From assembly GCA_900315785.1 (NCBI GenBank), contig ONAL01000014.1:1-47510 (forward strand): 47,510 bases of DNA, read 5' to 3'. The translations under genes and the position numbers were made by a program. The DNA comes from an uncultured Eubacteriales bacterium. Its GTDB lineage: Bacteria; Bacillota; Clostridia; Oscillospirales; Acutalibacteraceae. A model generated the notes under the pieces. It made no database searches, was not told where the DNA came from, and saw only the letters and a program-made list of their open reading frames with translations. Positions 1 to 7,831 of the stretch are shown here, one piece after another. Positions within the stretch are counted from its first letter, which is position 1, and each line of letters opens with the position of its first letter.

Positions 1-1
1 C

Positions 2-70
2 TATTATGTAAAGAATGGAACATTCTATTCTACATATAAGTCCTACGACGGCATTCTTGCTGCATTTTGA
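2..70 (+). CDS. C-terminal end of an unidentified protein (partial)
   Basis: An open frame enters from the left edge and ends at TGA 68-70, giving a 22-residue tail that starts YYVKNGTF and ends GILAAF. The tail is too short to name. The aromatic/Gly pattern (YVKNG) recalls repeat-type extracellular proteins of this group, but that is only an impression. The stop is 18 bases before the next start codon, and the SD of that next gene follows directly, so the two may be co-transcribed. Confidence 0.35.
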   Translation, partial: YYVKNGTFYSTYKSYDGILAAF

Positions 71-88
71 TAAGGAGGAGATGCGACT

Positions 89-253
89 ATGAAAACTTTA
101 TATACTTCTCCTGTAATTACAGTTGAGGAATTAACAAAGGTTGACGTGCTCTGTTCTTCTACAGAGGTTCACACTGCGGCTTCCACCACAGGTAAGAACG
201 ACAACGTAGACCAGCTCTACAGCACACTCGCTGATTTCTCGGCATTTATGTAA
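89..253 (+). CDS. 54-residue small peptide of unknown function
   Basis: ATG at 89 follows a perfect SD (AAGGAGGA, 72-79), so translation is well supported although the gene is short. The peptide opens with MKTLYTSPVITVEEL, has the segment VDVLCSS and then a Ser/Thr/Asp-rich tail ending in AFM. A Lys-Tyr-x-x-Pro-x-Ile-x-Val start followed by a DVL(T/C)SS segment is a recurrent design in small clostridial and Bacteroidetes peptides of unknown role, some near peptide-maturation genes. No maturase is visible here. There is no signal peptide or membrane helix, and one cysteine. It could be a peptide precursor or an ordinary small cytosolic protein; I cannot decide from sequence. Confidence 0.6.
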   Translation: MKTLYTSPVITVEELTKVDVLCSSTEVHTAASTTGKNDNVDQLYSTLADFSAFM

Positions 254-305
254 TCTAAGCTTATTACGGTTTTCCCCGTAATATAGATCATTCTCATTGG
301 AAACG

Positions 306-345
306 GAACGACCCCCAGTCGACAATAGGGGGTCGTTCTGTTTTA
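306..345. terminator. Bidirectional intrinsic terminator
   Basis: A perfect 11-base inverted repeat (GAACGACCCCC 306-316, GGGGGTCGTTC 328-338) with an 11-base loop is followed by a T-rich stretch. It lies between the plus-strand small peptide and the end of the minus-strand small gene at 343, so it can serve both. Confidence 0.85.
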
Positions 346-513
346 TTCTTCCGTCCCTCTGTAGGGGTAAATTTCCTCGTACGCTTCTTCCTCGTCGTCA
401 GACTGCGGAGCCTTTGGAATTAGACCCGTGCAGTCATATGCCGAAGCGCCTACGCCGTATCTGTCTAAATCAAGGTCAATCGGATAATCCTCGAAATCGT
501 CGTTATTAATCAT
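343..513 (-). CDS. Small acidic protein with a DCTGLIP motif
   Basis: The start codon at 513 (MINNDDFEDY) is preceded by GAGGTG at a usable distance; an ATG six bases upstream (519) is an alternative. The roughly 56-residue product is acidic and contains ASAYDCTGLIPKAP followed by an Asp/Glu run and EIYPYRG. I associate the Asp-Cys-Thr-Gly-Leu-Ile-Pro block with a widespread family of uncharacterised small clostridial proteins, from memory and not from a search. There is no membrane segment or signal peptide. It converges with the 54-residue peptide gene across a shared terminator and is divergent from uvrA. Function unknown. Confidence 0.65.
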   Translation of the reverse strand: MINNDDFEDYPIDLDLDRYGVGASAYDCTGLIPKAPQSDDEEEAYEEIYPYRGTEE

Positions 514-658
514 TTTCATCACCTCGGTTATATTATGGATTGACACAAATAATATATGCTATACTGGTAATAAAAAGCATAATTAATTAGGTTCAAACCT
601 CTTGCTTTTTTTCGTACAAATGATAAAATATATCTATCATATTTTTATTGGAGTAATT

Positions 659-3481
659 ATGTCAAAGAGTATTATCGTAAAAGGCGCACGCCAGCATAAT
701 CTTAAAAACATAAACGTAACAATCCCGCGTGACAAGCTTGTTGTTATTACGGGACTTTCGGGCTCGGGCAAAAGCTCGCTTGCGTTTGATACAATCTACG
801 CAGAGGGTCAGAGACGCTATGTCGAGAGCCTCAGCTCCTACGCGAGAATGTTCCTCGGTCAGTCTAACAAACCCGATGTTGATGAAATCCAGGGGCTTTC
901 TCCCGCGATTTCAATTGACCAGAAAACCACCTCGCACAATCCGCGTTCAACCGTCGGAACGGTAACGGAGATTTACGACTATCTTCGACTTCTTTTCGCA
1001 AGAATCGGTATTCCGCACTGTCCCGTCTGCGGTCGTGAAATTACCCAGCAGAGCGTTGACCAGATTGTCGACAGCGTGCTCGGCCTCGAGGACGGAACCA
1101 AAATCCAGATTATGGCTCCTATCGTCAGAGGCAGAAAAGGCACTCAGCAGAAGGAGTTTGAGAGAGCGAGAAAGTCGGGCTTTGTCCGCGTAAGGGTTGA
1201 CGGAGAAATATACGATTTGTCCGAAAAAATAGAGCTTGAAAAGAATAAGAAGCATACTGTTGATATTGTTGTTGACCGTCTTGTTATCAAGGACGGTATC
1301 CGTTCGCGTCTTGCCGATTCGGTCGAGACCGCGTCGAAGCTTGCTTCGGGTCTTATCACGGTCAACGTAATCGGCGGTGAGGATATGACCTTCTCGCAGA
1401 ACTACGCCTGCCCCGAGCACGGTGTGAGCGTGGACGAGCTCGCCCCGAGAATGTTCTCGTTCAACAATCCATTCGGAGCCTGTCCCAAGTGCACAGGTCT
1501 CGGAGTTTTCCTCAAGGTTGACCCGAGACTGATTATCCCAGACCCTGAGCTCAGTATTTCACAGGGCGGCTTAAAGGGAAGCGGCTGGGCTATGGAGGGC
1601 AATACAATTGCTCTTATGTATATGGAAGCGCTTGCCGAAAAATACAACTTTTCACTTGATACACCCTTGGGAGAACTCCCCGAGAAGATTATAAACATTC
1701 TGCTTTACGGCACAAACGGCGAGGAAATCAAGCTTGTCCGCAAAATGCCGTTCGGCGACACGCGCGTTATGACGCGTCCGTTTGAGGGAATCATCAATAA
1801 CCTTGAGCGACGTTTCCGTGAGACGTCAAGCGCGTGGGCAAAAGACGAAATCCAGCGATATATGGCGGAAATTCCTTGTGACGAATGCGGCGGCAGAAGG
1901 CTCTCAAAAGCTAGCCTTGCGGTCACTGTCGGAGGTCTTAATATCTCTGAATTCTGCGATATGCCTGTAATCAATGCGCTCGAGTTTATCAAAACCTCAA
2001 ATCTTACCGAGCGTGAAAGGTTTATCGGTAAAGCGATTTTCAAGGAAATCAGAGACAGGCTCAACTTCCTCAGCAGCGTGGGTCTCGGCTACCTCACGCT
2101 CTCGCGTTCAAGCGGAACGCTTTCGGGCGGCGAAAGCCAGCGAATCCGACTCGCGACTCAGATTGGTTCCTCACTTATGGGCGTTATGTATGTACTCGAC
2201 GAGCCGTCAATCGGACTTCACCAGAGAGATAATGAAAAGCTCCTCAATACGCTTAAGCAGCTGCGCGACGTCGGCAACACGGTTATCGTGGTTGAGCACG
2301 ACGAGGACACTATGTATGCCGCCGACCATATCGTGGATATCGGACCTGGAGCGGGAATTCACGGCGGTGAGGTCGTCGCCGAGGGTACCGTCGAGGATAT
2401 CAAGGCTTGTGAAAATTCAATCACAGGTCAGTATCTCAGCGGAGCGAGAAAAATCCCCACACCCAAAAAGCGCCGCAAGGGCAACGGACTTTTCCTCGAA
2501 GTCAAGAAAGCAGCTCAGAATAATCTGAAAGGCATAGATGTTAAATTTCCTTTAGGGAAATTTATCTGCGTCACAGGTGTTTCGGGCTCGGGCAAAAGCT
2601 CGCTTGTAAATGAGATTCTCTACAAGAAGCTTGCGGCAGAGCTGAATGGAGCAAAAACCACCGCGGGTATGCACAAATCTGTCAAGGGACTTGAACACCT
2701 CGACAAGGTAATCAACATTAACCAGAGTCCGATTGGCAGAACTCCGCGAAGCAACCCCGCGACATATACAGGCGTTTTCACTGATATCCGCTCTCTTTTT
2801 GCGACTACTTCCGAATCCAAAATGCGCGGTTACAGTCAGAGCCGCTTCTCCTTTAACGTCAAGGGCGGTCGCTGCGAAGCGTGCCAGGGCGACGGTATCA
2901 TTAAAATAGAAATGCACTTTTTGCCTGACGTCTACGTTCCGTGCGACGTGTGCAAGGGCCGCAGATACAACCGTGAAACCCTTGAAGTCAAGTACAAGGG
3001 CAAGTCAATTCACGACGTGCTCGAAATGACAGTAGAGGAAGGACTCGAATTTTTCAAGAACATTCCCAAAATCCAGCGTAAGCTCCAGACTCTTTATGAA
3101 GTAGGCTTGGGTTATATCAAAATCGGTCAGCCTGCGACAACGCTCTCGGGCGGCGAAGCTCAGCGCGTGAAGCTTGCGACGGAGCTTGCGAAGCGCAGCA
3201 CGGGCAAGACGGTTTATATTCTTGACGAGCCGACCACGGGACTTCATATCGCCGACGTTCACAAGCTCAGCGAGGTTCTCAACAAGCTTGTCGAGGGCGG
3301 AAACACAGTTATCGTAATTGAACATAACCTTGATTTGATAAAGATTGCCGACCATATTATCGACCTCGGACCCGAGGGGGGAGACCTCGGCGGCGAGATT
3401 GTTGCGGAGGGAACTCCCGAGCAGGTCGCTCAGAACGAAAAATCATTCACAGGTCAGTACCTGAAAAAAGTCCTCGATTGA
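659..3481 (+). CDS. uvrA: UvrA, excinuclease ABC subunit A
   Basis: DNA-damage recognition ATPase of nucleotide excision repair; works as a dimer with UvrB to load it on lesions. The 940-residue product has the normal family length. Visible in order: Walker [10 protein letters not shown] near residue 31, the UvrB-contact region with the [14 protein letters not shown] block, a first zinc-finger pair beginning CPVCGRE, a first ABC signature LSGGES with [11 protein letters not shown], a second Walker [10 protein letters not shown], the CEACQGDG...CDVCKGRR zinc finger, and a second LSGGEA with [11 protein letters not shown] chose ATG 659 ([12 protein letters not shown], after TTGGAG) because family members start here; the open frame extends 19 codons further up without support. 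No uvrB or uvrC is present in the window. The terminator overlaps the stop codon. Confidence 0.98.
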   Translation: MSKSIIVKGARQHNLKNINVTIPRDKLVVITGLSGSGKSSLAFDTIYAEGQRRYVESLSSYARMFLGQSNKPDVDEIQGLSPAISIDQKTTSHNPRSTVGTVTEIYDYLRLLFARIGIPHCPVCGREITQQSVDQIVDSVLGLEDGTKIQIMAPIVRGRKGTQQKEFERARKSGFVRVRVDGEIYDLSEKIELEKNKKHTVDIVVDRLVIKDGIRSRLADSVETASKLASGLITVNVIGGEDMTFSQNYACPEHGVSVDELAPRMFSFNNPFGACPKCTGLGVFLKVDPRLIIPDPELSISQGGLKGSGWAMEGNTIALMYMEALAEKYNFSLDTPLGELPEKIINILLYGTNGEEIKLVRKMPFGDTRVMTRPFEGIINNLERRFRETSSAWAKDEIQRYMAEIPCDECGGRRLSKASLAVTVGGLNISEFCDMPVINALEFIKTSNLTERERFIGKAIFKEIRDRLNFLSSVGLGYLTLSRSSGTLSGGESQRIRLATQIGSSLMGVMYVLDEPSIGLHQRDNEKLLNTLKQLRDVGNTVIVVEHDEDTMYAADHIVDIGPGAGIHGGEVVAEGTVEDIKACENSITGQYLSGARKIPTPKKRRKGNGLFLEVKKAAQNNLKGIDVKFPLGKFICVTGVSGSGKSSLVNEILYKKLAAELNGAKTTAGMHKSVKGLEHLDKVININQSPIGRTPRSNPATYTGVFTDIRSLFATTSESKMRGYSQSRFSFNVKGGRCEACQGDGIIKIEMHFLPDVYVPCDVCKGRRYNRETLEVKYKGKSIHDVLEMTVEEGLEFFKNIPKIQRKLQTLYEVGLGYIKIGQPATTLSGGEAQRVKLATELAKRSTGKTVYILDEPTTGLHIADVHKLSEVLNKLVEGGNTVIVIEHNLDLIKIADHIIDLGPEGGDLGGEIVAEGTPEQVAQNEKSFTGQYLKKVLD

Positions 3482-3493
3482 GGACTTTTTGCT
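3465..3493 (+). terminator. Terminator overlapping the uvrA stop codon
   Basis: AAAAAGTCCTC (3465-3475) and GAGGACTTTTT (3480-3490) form a perfect 11-base stem with a 4-base loop, and the T run is part of the 3' arm. The uvrA TGA (3479-3481) lies in the loop/3' arm, so the last codons of uvrA form half of the hairpin. Confidence 0.85.
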
Positions 3494-3551
3494 TTTCTGA
3501 AAGGTAAAAACGCAACTTGTCAGCCGAGTGGTGAATTTTTAAAAAATAGCC

Positions 3552-3580
3552 TTGTCACCCTATGAAACTTATGATATAAT
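3552..3580 (+). promoter_or_regulatory. Promoter of the thyX-tmk gene run
   Basis: TTGTCA (3552-3557), 17 bases, then TATAAT (3575-3580). It lies 37 bases upstream of the thyX start and just after the uvrA terminator, so it probably drives the whole run to about 10.4 kb. Read from sequence as a sigma-A type site. Confidence 0.8.
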
Positions 3581-3616
3581 GATATCTGTATAGATTTGTG
3601 TAAATGGGGTTATATT

Positions 3617-4417
3617 ATGAAGCCAAAGGTTACTTTACTTGCTCACACTCCTTTTCCGGAGGAGGTTGTCGCAATGGCGGCTAAGCTTTGCTATTCCGCC
3701 TCTGATATCGAACACATCCGCGAAGGACTTGATGAGGAAAACACCTCTAAATTTATAGATATGCTCTCGAATATGGGCCATGGTTCGCCGTTTGAACACG
3801 CTTCGTTCACGTTCGGCATCGAGGGTATCAGCCGCGCCTGCTCTCATCAGCTCGTGCGTCACCGAATTGCTTCATACAGCCAGCAGTCTCAGCGTTACGT
3901 TGACGGAACCAAGTTCGAATTCGTAACTCCGCCTGAGATTGAAAAGAACGAAAAAGCTTACAGCGCCTACAAAAAGGTTATAGATATGCAGTCCGAGGCT
4001 TACCGCGAAATCCGCGACGCGCTTGTCGTTGGATATATCCGCGAGGGCTACGGAGACAAATACCAGGGAAGCGATGAGGAAATCATCGAGAGCTTCAAGG
4101 CGGACAACAAGGGCGTTTTCTCGGGCTACCTCAAAAAAGCCAACGAGGACGCGCGTTTTGTGCTCCCTAACGCCTGCACCACAAAGATTGTCTGCACATT
4201 TAACACCAGAAGCCTTGAGAACTTCTTTGCTCACCGCTGCTGCAACCGCGCTCAGTGGGAAATCCGCGAGGTCGCTGAGCAGATGCTGCTTGAGTGCCTC
4301 AAGGTTGCTCCTCACCTTTTCTCAAAGTGCGGACCGTCCTGCCTGTTCGGACCCTGTCCCGAGGGCAGAATGTCATGCGGCAAGGCAAAGGAAATGAGGG
4401 AGAAGTATGGCAGGTAA
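3617..4417 (+). CDS. thyX: ThyX, FAD-dependent thymidylate synthase
   Basis: Makes dTMP from dUMP using methylene-THF and reduced flavin, releasing THF rather than DHF. The 266-residue product carries the diagnostic motif RHRIASYSQQSQR near residue 78 (family RHRx7S signature). ATG 3617 (MKPKVTLLAHTP) is chosen over the upstream GTG frame because a GGGG SD lies 7 bases away. The 3' end overlaps tmk by 11 bases, which couples synthesis of dTMP with its phosphorylation to dTDP. The C-terminal part is cysteine-rich (CGPSC, CPEGRMSCG), somewhat longer than minimal ThyX proteins. Confidence 0.96.
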   Translation: MKPKVTLLAHTPFPEEVVAMAAKLCYSASDIEHIREGLDEENTSKFIDMLSNMGHGSPFEHASFTFGIEGISRACSHQLVRHRIASYSQQSQRYVDGTKFEFVTPPEIEKNEKAYSAYKKVIDMQSEAYREIRDALVVGYIREGYGDKYQGSDEEIIESFKADNKGVFSGYLKKANEDARFVLPNACTTKIVCTFNTRSLENFFAHRCCNRAQWEIREVAEQMLLECLKVAPHLFSKCGPSCLFGPCPEGRMSCGKAKEMREKYGR

Positions 4418-5066
4418 GTTCATTGTTATCGAGGGACTTGACGGCTCGGGCAAGGCTACCCAGACCGAGATTCTCAGAAAGTACCTCGAAGGCAAGGGCG
4501 AGCGTGTTCGCAAGCTCACCTTTCCCGACTATGACAACGAGAGCTCGGCGCTCGTCAGAATGTATCTTTCGGGCGAGTTTGGCTCAAAGCCCTCTGATGT
4601 AAACGCATACGCGGCTGCCGCGTTTTATACCGTAGACCGCGTCGCAAGCTTCCTCAAATTCTGGAAAGAGGACTACGAAAACGGCGTCACAATTCTCGCC
4701 GACCGCTACGCTACCTCAAACATAATCTATCAGATGTCCAAGCTCCCCAGAGCTGAATGGGACAGCTATATCGAGTTTCAGGAGAGCCTTGAATACGACA
4801 AAGTTAAGGTTCCGAAGCCTGACACCGTAATTTACCTTGATGTCGCTCCCGAGGTAAGTCAGAAGCTGCTTTCAGGCAGATACAAGGGCGACGAAAGCAA
4901 AAAGGACCTGCACGAGAAGAACGTCAGGTTTCTGCTGGATTGCCGAGAGTCCGCTCTCTATGCCGCCGAAAAGCTCGGCTGGAAACGGATTTCCTGCTGT
5001 GAGAACGGCGAAATGCGCACTATTGAGGCAATCAGCAATGACATATTAAAGATAATTGAAGGATAA
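4407..5066 (+). CDS. tmk: Thymidylate kinase
   Basis: Phosphorylates dTMP to dTDP. The 219-residue product starts MAGKFIVIEGLDGSGKATQ, a thymidylate-kinase P-loop followed by the usual Gln, and has the DRYATSN motif (DR[YH]) near residue 98. The P-loop reads GSGKAT: the Ser/Thr normally right after the Lys is Ala and the Thr comes next. I believe this variant occurs in a long-form Tmk subgroup of Firmicutes, but I cannot confirm it here. SD AGGGAGA lies inside the thyX end and the genes overlap by 11 bases, which points to coupled translation. Confidence 0.93.
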   Translation: MAGKFIVIEGLDGSGKATQTEILRKYLEGKGERVRKLTFPDYDNESSALVRMYLSGEFGSKPSDVNAYAAAAFYTVDRVASFLKFWKEDYENGVTILADRYATSNIIYQMSKLPRAEWDSYIEFQESLEYDKVKVPKPDTVIYLDVAPEVSQKLLSGRYKGDESKKDLHEKNVRFLLDCRESALYAAEKLGWKRISCCENGEMRTIEAISNDILKIIEG

Positions 5067-5069
5067 ATT

Positions 5070-5957
5070 ATGCTGGATTTTAAAACGCCTGTTAAGGAAG
5101 ATTTAGCGTATCTCCGAGGTGTGTGTGAGAGTTTCGGCACTATGGGCTGTGACTTCAACGCTTCCAACATCTTTATTTGGAGAAACCGCTATAATATAAA
5201 AATTTGTTTCTACGATAATTTCCTCATACTCGCTTACTTCAAGGATAACGCTCCGTGGGGCTATTGCTTCCCGCTCGGCAACGGCGATCCGTCGGGAGCG
5301 CTTGCCGAGATTTTCCGTGACGCAAAGCAGCGCGGCATCAAGCCCGAGTTTGTTATGCTTACGGATGCTCAGAAGCAGAGGCTTGTCGAAATCACAGGTT
5401 TTGAATATTCTTTTGAAGAATTAACAGGAGACGAGGATTACATATATACCAACTATGACCTTTGTATGCTGCCCGGTAAAAAGTATCATGCAAAGCGTAA
5501 CCATATTTCAAAATTTGACCGCACCTATCCCAAATGGAAGTTTGCGCTGCTTTCCGATAGCAACTTCAGCGACGCGCTTCTGGTAGCGAGAAAATGGTGC
5601 GAAAATAACGATATAAACCCGTTTGAGAACGAGGAGTATAAGGCAATTGCCGAAACGCTCGAGAACTACTCACTGCTCAAGATGCACGGCGGCGTGCTCT
5701 ATGTTGATGAGCAGCCTGTCGCTATGACGCTTGGCTCGAGGATTAACCTGACCACCTTTGATATCTGTTTTGAAAAGGCGCTCACCGAGTATGACGGCGT
5801 TTACGCCAAGATTAACAACGAGTTCGCCAAAACTCTTATCGGTTTTGAGTTCATAAACCGTGAAGAGGATATGGGTATCGAGTCGCTGAGAAAGGCTAAG
5901 CTCAGCTATCATCCCGCCGCAATTCTGAAGAGATACAGAGGTAGCGTCAATGCTTGA
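5070..5957 (+). CDS. DUF2156 protein (LPG-synthase C-terminal-like, GNAT fold)
   Basis: A soluble 295-residue protein resembling the DUF2156 / LPG_synthase_C family: the GNAT-like half of MprF-type lysyl-phosphatidylglycerol synthases, without the membrane domain. Supporting features are the N-terminal MGCDFNASNIFIWRNRY block, the KKYHAKRNHISKFDR block near residue 140 and the C-terminal INREEDMGIESLRKAK block typical of the family. Stand-alone members are common in Clostridia and their substrate is unknown. It starts 4 bases after tmk and overlaps the next acetyltransferase by 8 bases, so two acyltransferase-fold proteins are made together. Confidence 0.85.
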   Translation: MLDFKTPVKEDLAYLRGVCESFGTMGCDFNASNIFIWRNRYNIKICFYDNFLILAYFKDNAPWGYCFPLGNGDPSGALAEIFRDAKQRGIKPEFVMLTDAQKQRLVEITGFEYSFEELTGDEDYIYTNYDLCMLPGKKYHAKRNHISKFDRTYPKWKFALLSDSNFSDALLVARKWCENNDINPFENEEYKAIAETLENYSLLKMHGGVLYVDEQPVAMTLGSRINLTTFDICFEKALTEYDGVYAKINNEFAKTLIGFEFINREEDMGIESLRKAKLSYHPAAILKRYRGSVNA

Positions 5958-6762
5958 GATGAGATACGCGCGTGAGGAAGATATTAATTCCTTAAAAGAA
6001 TTATACCTTGCGTGCTTTGATGAAAAACCCGAAGCGGTTGAATTATTCTTTGAAAGAATATTCAAACCCGAAAACTGCTATGTCTGCATTGACGGCGGAG
6101 AACTCATTGCTATGGTTCATTTTCTGCCGACCAAGCTCAACGGCCGCGACGCGCGTTACCTTTACGCCGCCGCTACCAAAGAGGAATTTCGCGGAACGGG
6201 AATTATGGACGGACTTGTCAAGGCGGCGCTTTCGATGTACGCTCCCGAGGTTTGCGTAACGCTTCCCGCGGACGAGCATTTGTACAACTACTACCGCAGG
6301 TTCAAGTTTAAGGAAATGACCGTGAATGTCGCGACGCTGGGCAGGGAAGAGGCTCTCAGCCTCGCCAAGCCTTATGACGAACAGGAAAACGTCGTGGGCG
6401 GTTACTGCGGAATCCGCAATAGGGTGCTTAAAGATAATTTTCTTTTCTGGAATAATAATCATATTGATTTCGCCTTTGACTATTACAGCCTTTACGGCGG
6501 AATAATAATAAAGAACAACTACGGCTACGCGATTGCCGTAGAGGAAAACGGCGTTTGCGAGGTGCTTGAGTTCATTTGCGCCGACGAAAACTCGCCGTAT
6601 CTGCTAAGCGACTTACTCAGTCAGACCGACTGCGAACAACTCAGGCTCAGGCTTTCGCCTAATCAGAAATTCTTTGATTCAAAGCCCGAAAAGTTCGCGA
6701 TGGCTCGGTTTGCTACACGCTATGAGCCCGACTTTATCTATTCGGGCTTAACGCTGGATTAA
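5950..6762 (+). CDS. GNAT family N-acetyltransferase
   Basis: A 270-residue protein whose first 150 residues follow the GNAT fold: VCIDGGELIAMVHFLPT (strands 2-3), YLYAAATKEEFRGTGIMDGL (strand 4 and the acetyl-CoA pyrophosphate loop, RGTGI) and a later YNYYRRFKFKEM end. The C-terminal 120 residues are an extra domain of unknown role with no recognised motif. The start overlaps the DUF2156 gene by 8 bases and a GAGG SD lies inside that gene. Substrate unknown; the overlap with the DUF2156 gene suggests a shared process, but this is inference. Confidence 0.85.
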   Translation: MLEMRYAREEDINSLKELYLACFDEKPEAVELFFERIFKPENCYVCIDGGELIAMVHFLPTKLNGRDARYLYAAATKEEFRGTGIMDGLVKAALSMYAPEVCVTLPADEHLYNYYRRFKFKEMTVNVATLGREEALSLAKPYDEQENVVGGYCGIRNRVLKDNFLFWNNNHIDFAFDYYSLYGGIIIKNNYGYAIAVEENGVCEVLEFICADENSPYLLSDLLSQTDCEQLRLRLSPNQKFFDSKPEKFAMARFATRYEPDFIYSGLTLD

Positions 6763-6780
6763 TTATATATGGGGGTAAAT

Positions 6781-7320
6781 ATGATTTATTTAATGCTTGC
6801 CGACGGATTTGAAATCACCGAAGCGCTGACAACCGTTGATGTGCTTCGCCGTGCGAAGCTCGACGTGCTTACAGTCGGCGCTTACGCAAAGACAGTTACC
6901 TCGTCCTGTAACATCAAGGTCGAGGCTGATATCACAATCGACGAGGTCGAGCCCGACAAGCTCGACGCGGTAATTCTTCCGGGAGGTATTCCGGGTACTC
7001 CCAACCTCGAGAAGAACGCTTCCGTTCAGAAGCTCATCGACCTTGCCGTTGAGAACGACAAGTGGGCTTGCGCTATCTGCGCCGCTCCGTCAATTCTCGG
7101 TCATAAGGGTCTGCTCGACGGCAGAAACGCAACCTGCTATCCCGGCTGTGAGGTCAACACCGATAAGGTTAACTACACAGGCGAGCCCGCAGTCTGCGAC
7201 GGAAAGTTTATCACAGGCAAGGGAGCGGGCTGTACGCTCAATTTTGCGCTGTTAATCGCCGAAAAGCTTGCTTCAAAGGCAGTAGCTGACGGCGTCAGGG
7301 AGTCAATGCAATGTCCGTAA
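6781..7320 (+). CDS. DJ-1/PfpI family protein
   Basis: A 179-residue class-I glutamine-amidotransferase-like protein of the DJ-1/ThiJ group. It shows DGFEITEALTTVDVLRRA near the start (the conserved Glu of the family), DAVILPGG, and the nucleophile elbow CAICAAPSILG with the reactive Cys. Family members act as deglycase, chaperone or oxidative-stress proteins; the specific activity is not predictable. ATG 6781 is chosen over ATG 6769 because GGGGGT (6771-6776) sits exactly one SD distance before it. It overlaps the broken 5-formyl-THF cyclo-ligase by 10 bases. Confidence 0.9.
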   Translation: MIYLMLADGFEITEALTTVDVLRRAKLDVLTVGAYAKTVTSSCNIKVEADITIDEVEPDKLDAVILPGGIPGTPNLEKNASVQKLIDLAVENDKWACAICAAPSILGHKGLLDGRNATCYPGCEVNTDKVNYTGEPAVCDGKFITGKGAGCTLNFALLIAEKLASKAVADGVRESMQCP

Positions 7321-7789
7321 GGAATCTTCGGCAGAAGAAAATAGAGATACGCTCCCGTCATAAAAAGCTCAGGGAAGGCTTCCCTGTAGAGAAAAAGGCT
7401 GAATTTGACGACGCTATTGCCGAGCGCTTTCTATCACTTCCCGAGTATAAGAACTGCAAAACTCTGCTTGCGTTTATCTCAAAGGATATCGAGGTGGAGA
7501 CCAAGAAAATCGTAGCGAAGGCGTTTGAGGACGGAAAGAGGGTAGCGGTTGTAAGAGGGTAGAGGACTTCTCGGACTGCATCTGTATGGTTCCGGGACTT
7601 GTCTATGACAGAGACGGCTATCGTCTTGGCTTTGGAAAGGGCTATTACGACCGTTTTCTCCTGAACTTCGAGGGCGTCACCGTCGGCGTTTGTTATTCGC
7701 GCTGTGTGGAACACGAGCTTCCGAGAGGCTACTATGACCGCCCGATTAATATGGTAGTAACCGAAAGGTACACGATAGATACAAGGTAG
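7311..7789 (+). pseudogene. 5-formyltetrahydrofolate cyclo-ligase, internally deleted and frameshifted
   Basis: The 5' part (7311-7562, MSVRNLRQKKIEIRSRHK to GKRVAVVRG-stop) matches the N-terminal half of the family. The 3' part, in another frame from about 7559, reads VEDFSDCICMVPGLVYDRDGYRLGFGKGYYDRFL, the conserved C-terminal half with the nucleotide-binding GFGKGYYDR motif. Between them about 40-45 residues expected in an intact ~185-residue enzyme (the stretch containing the FGILEP-like block) are missing, and the frame changes. A 9-base direct repeat AGAGGGTAG occurs at 7537-7545 and 7554-7562, at the junction. As read, no full enzyme can be made. A real deletion and an assembly collapse are both possible. 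Confidence 0.8.
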
Positions 7790-7831
7790 CTGTTTATCAG
7801 CGTTCAAAATCATTTAGTGGGGATTATGATA

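Noticed and set aside
262..282. Terminator at ATTACGG/CCGTAAT after the first small peptide
   Set aside because: The stem is only 7 bases and has no T run; the perfect hairpin at 306-338 is the better candidate.
540..565. Promoter of uvrA (TTGACA at 540, TATACT at 560)
   Set aside because: The spacer is only 14 bases, whereas the other promoters read in the window have 17; no better pair is visible, so I left it out.
947..1420. Antisense open frames inside uvrA, alaS, tmk, oadA-like and other genes
   Set aside because: They are shadows of the true coding frames in GC-rich third positions, with no SD, no family motifs and arginine- or serine-rich compositions.
7311..7789. Programmed frameshift in the cyclo-ligase gene
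   Set aside because: A slip alone would not restore the 40-45 missing residues, and there is no slippery heptamer with a following structure at the junction.
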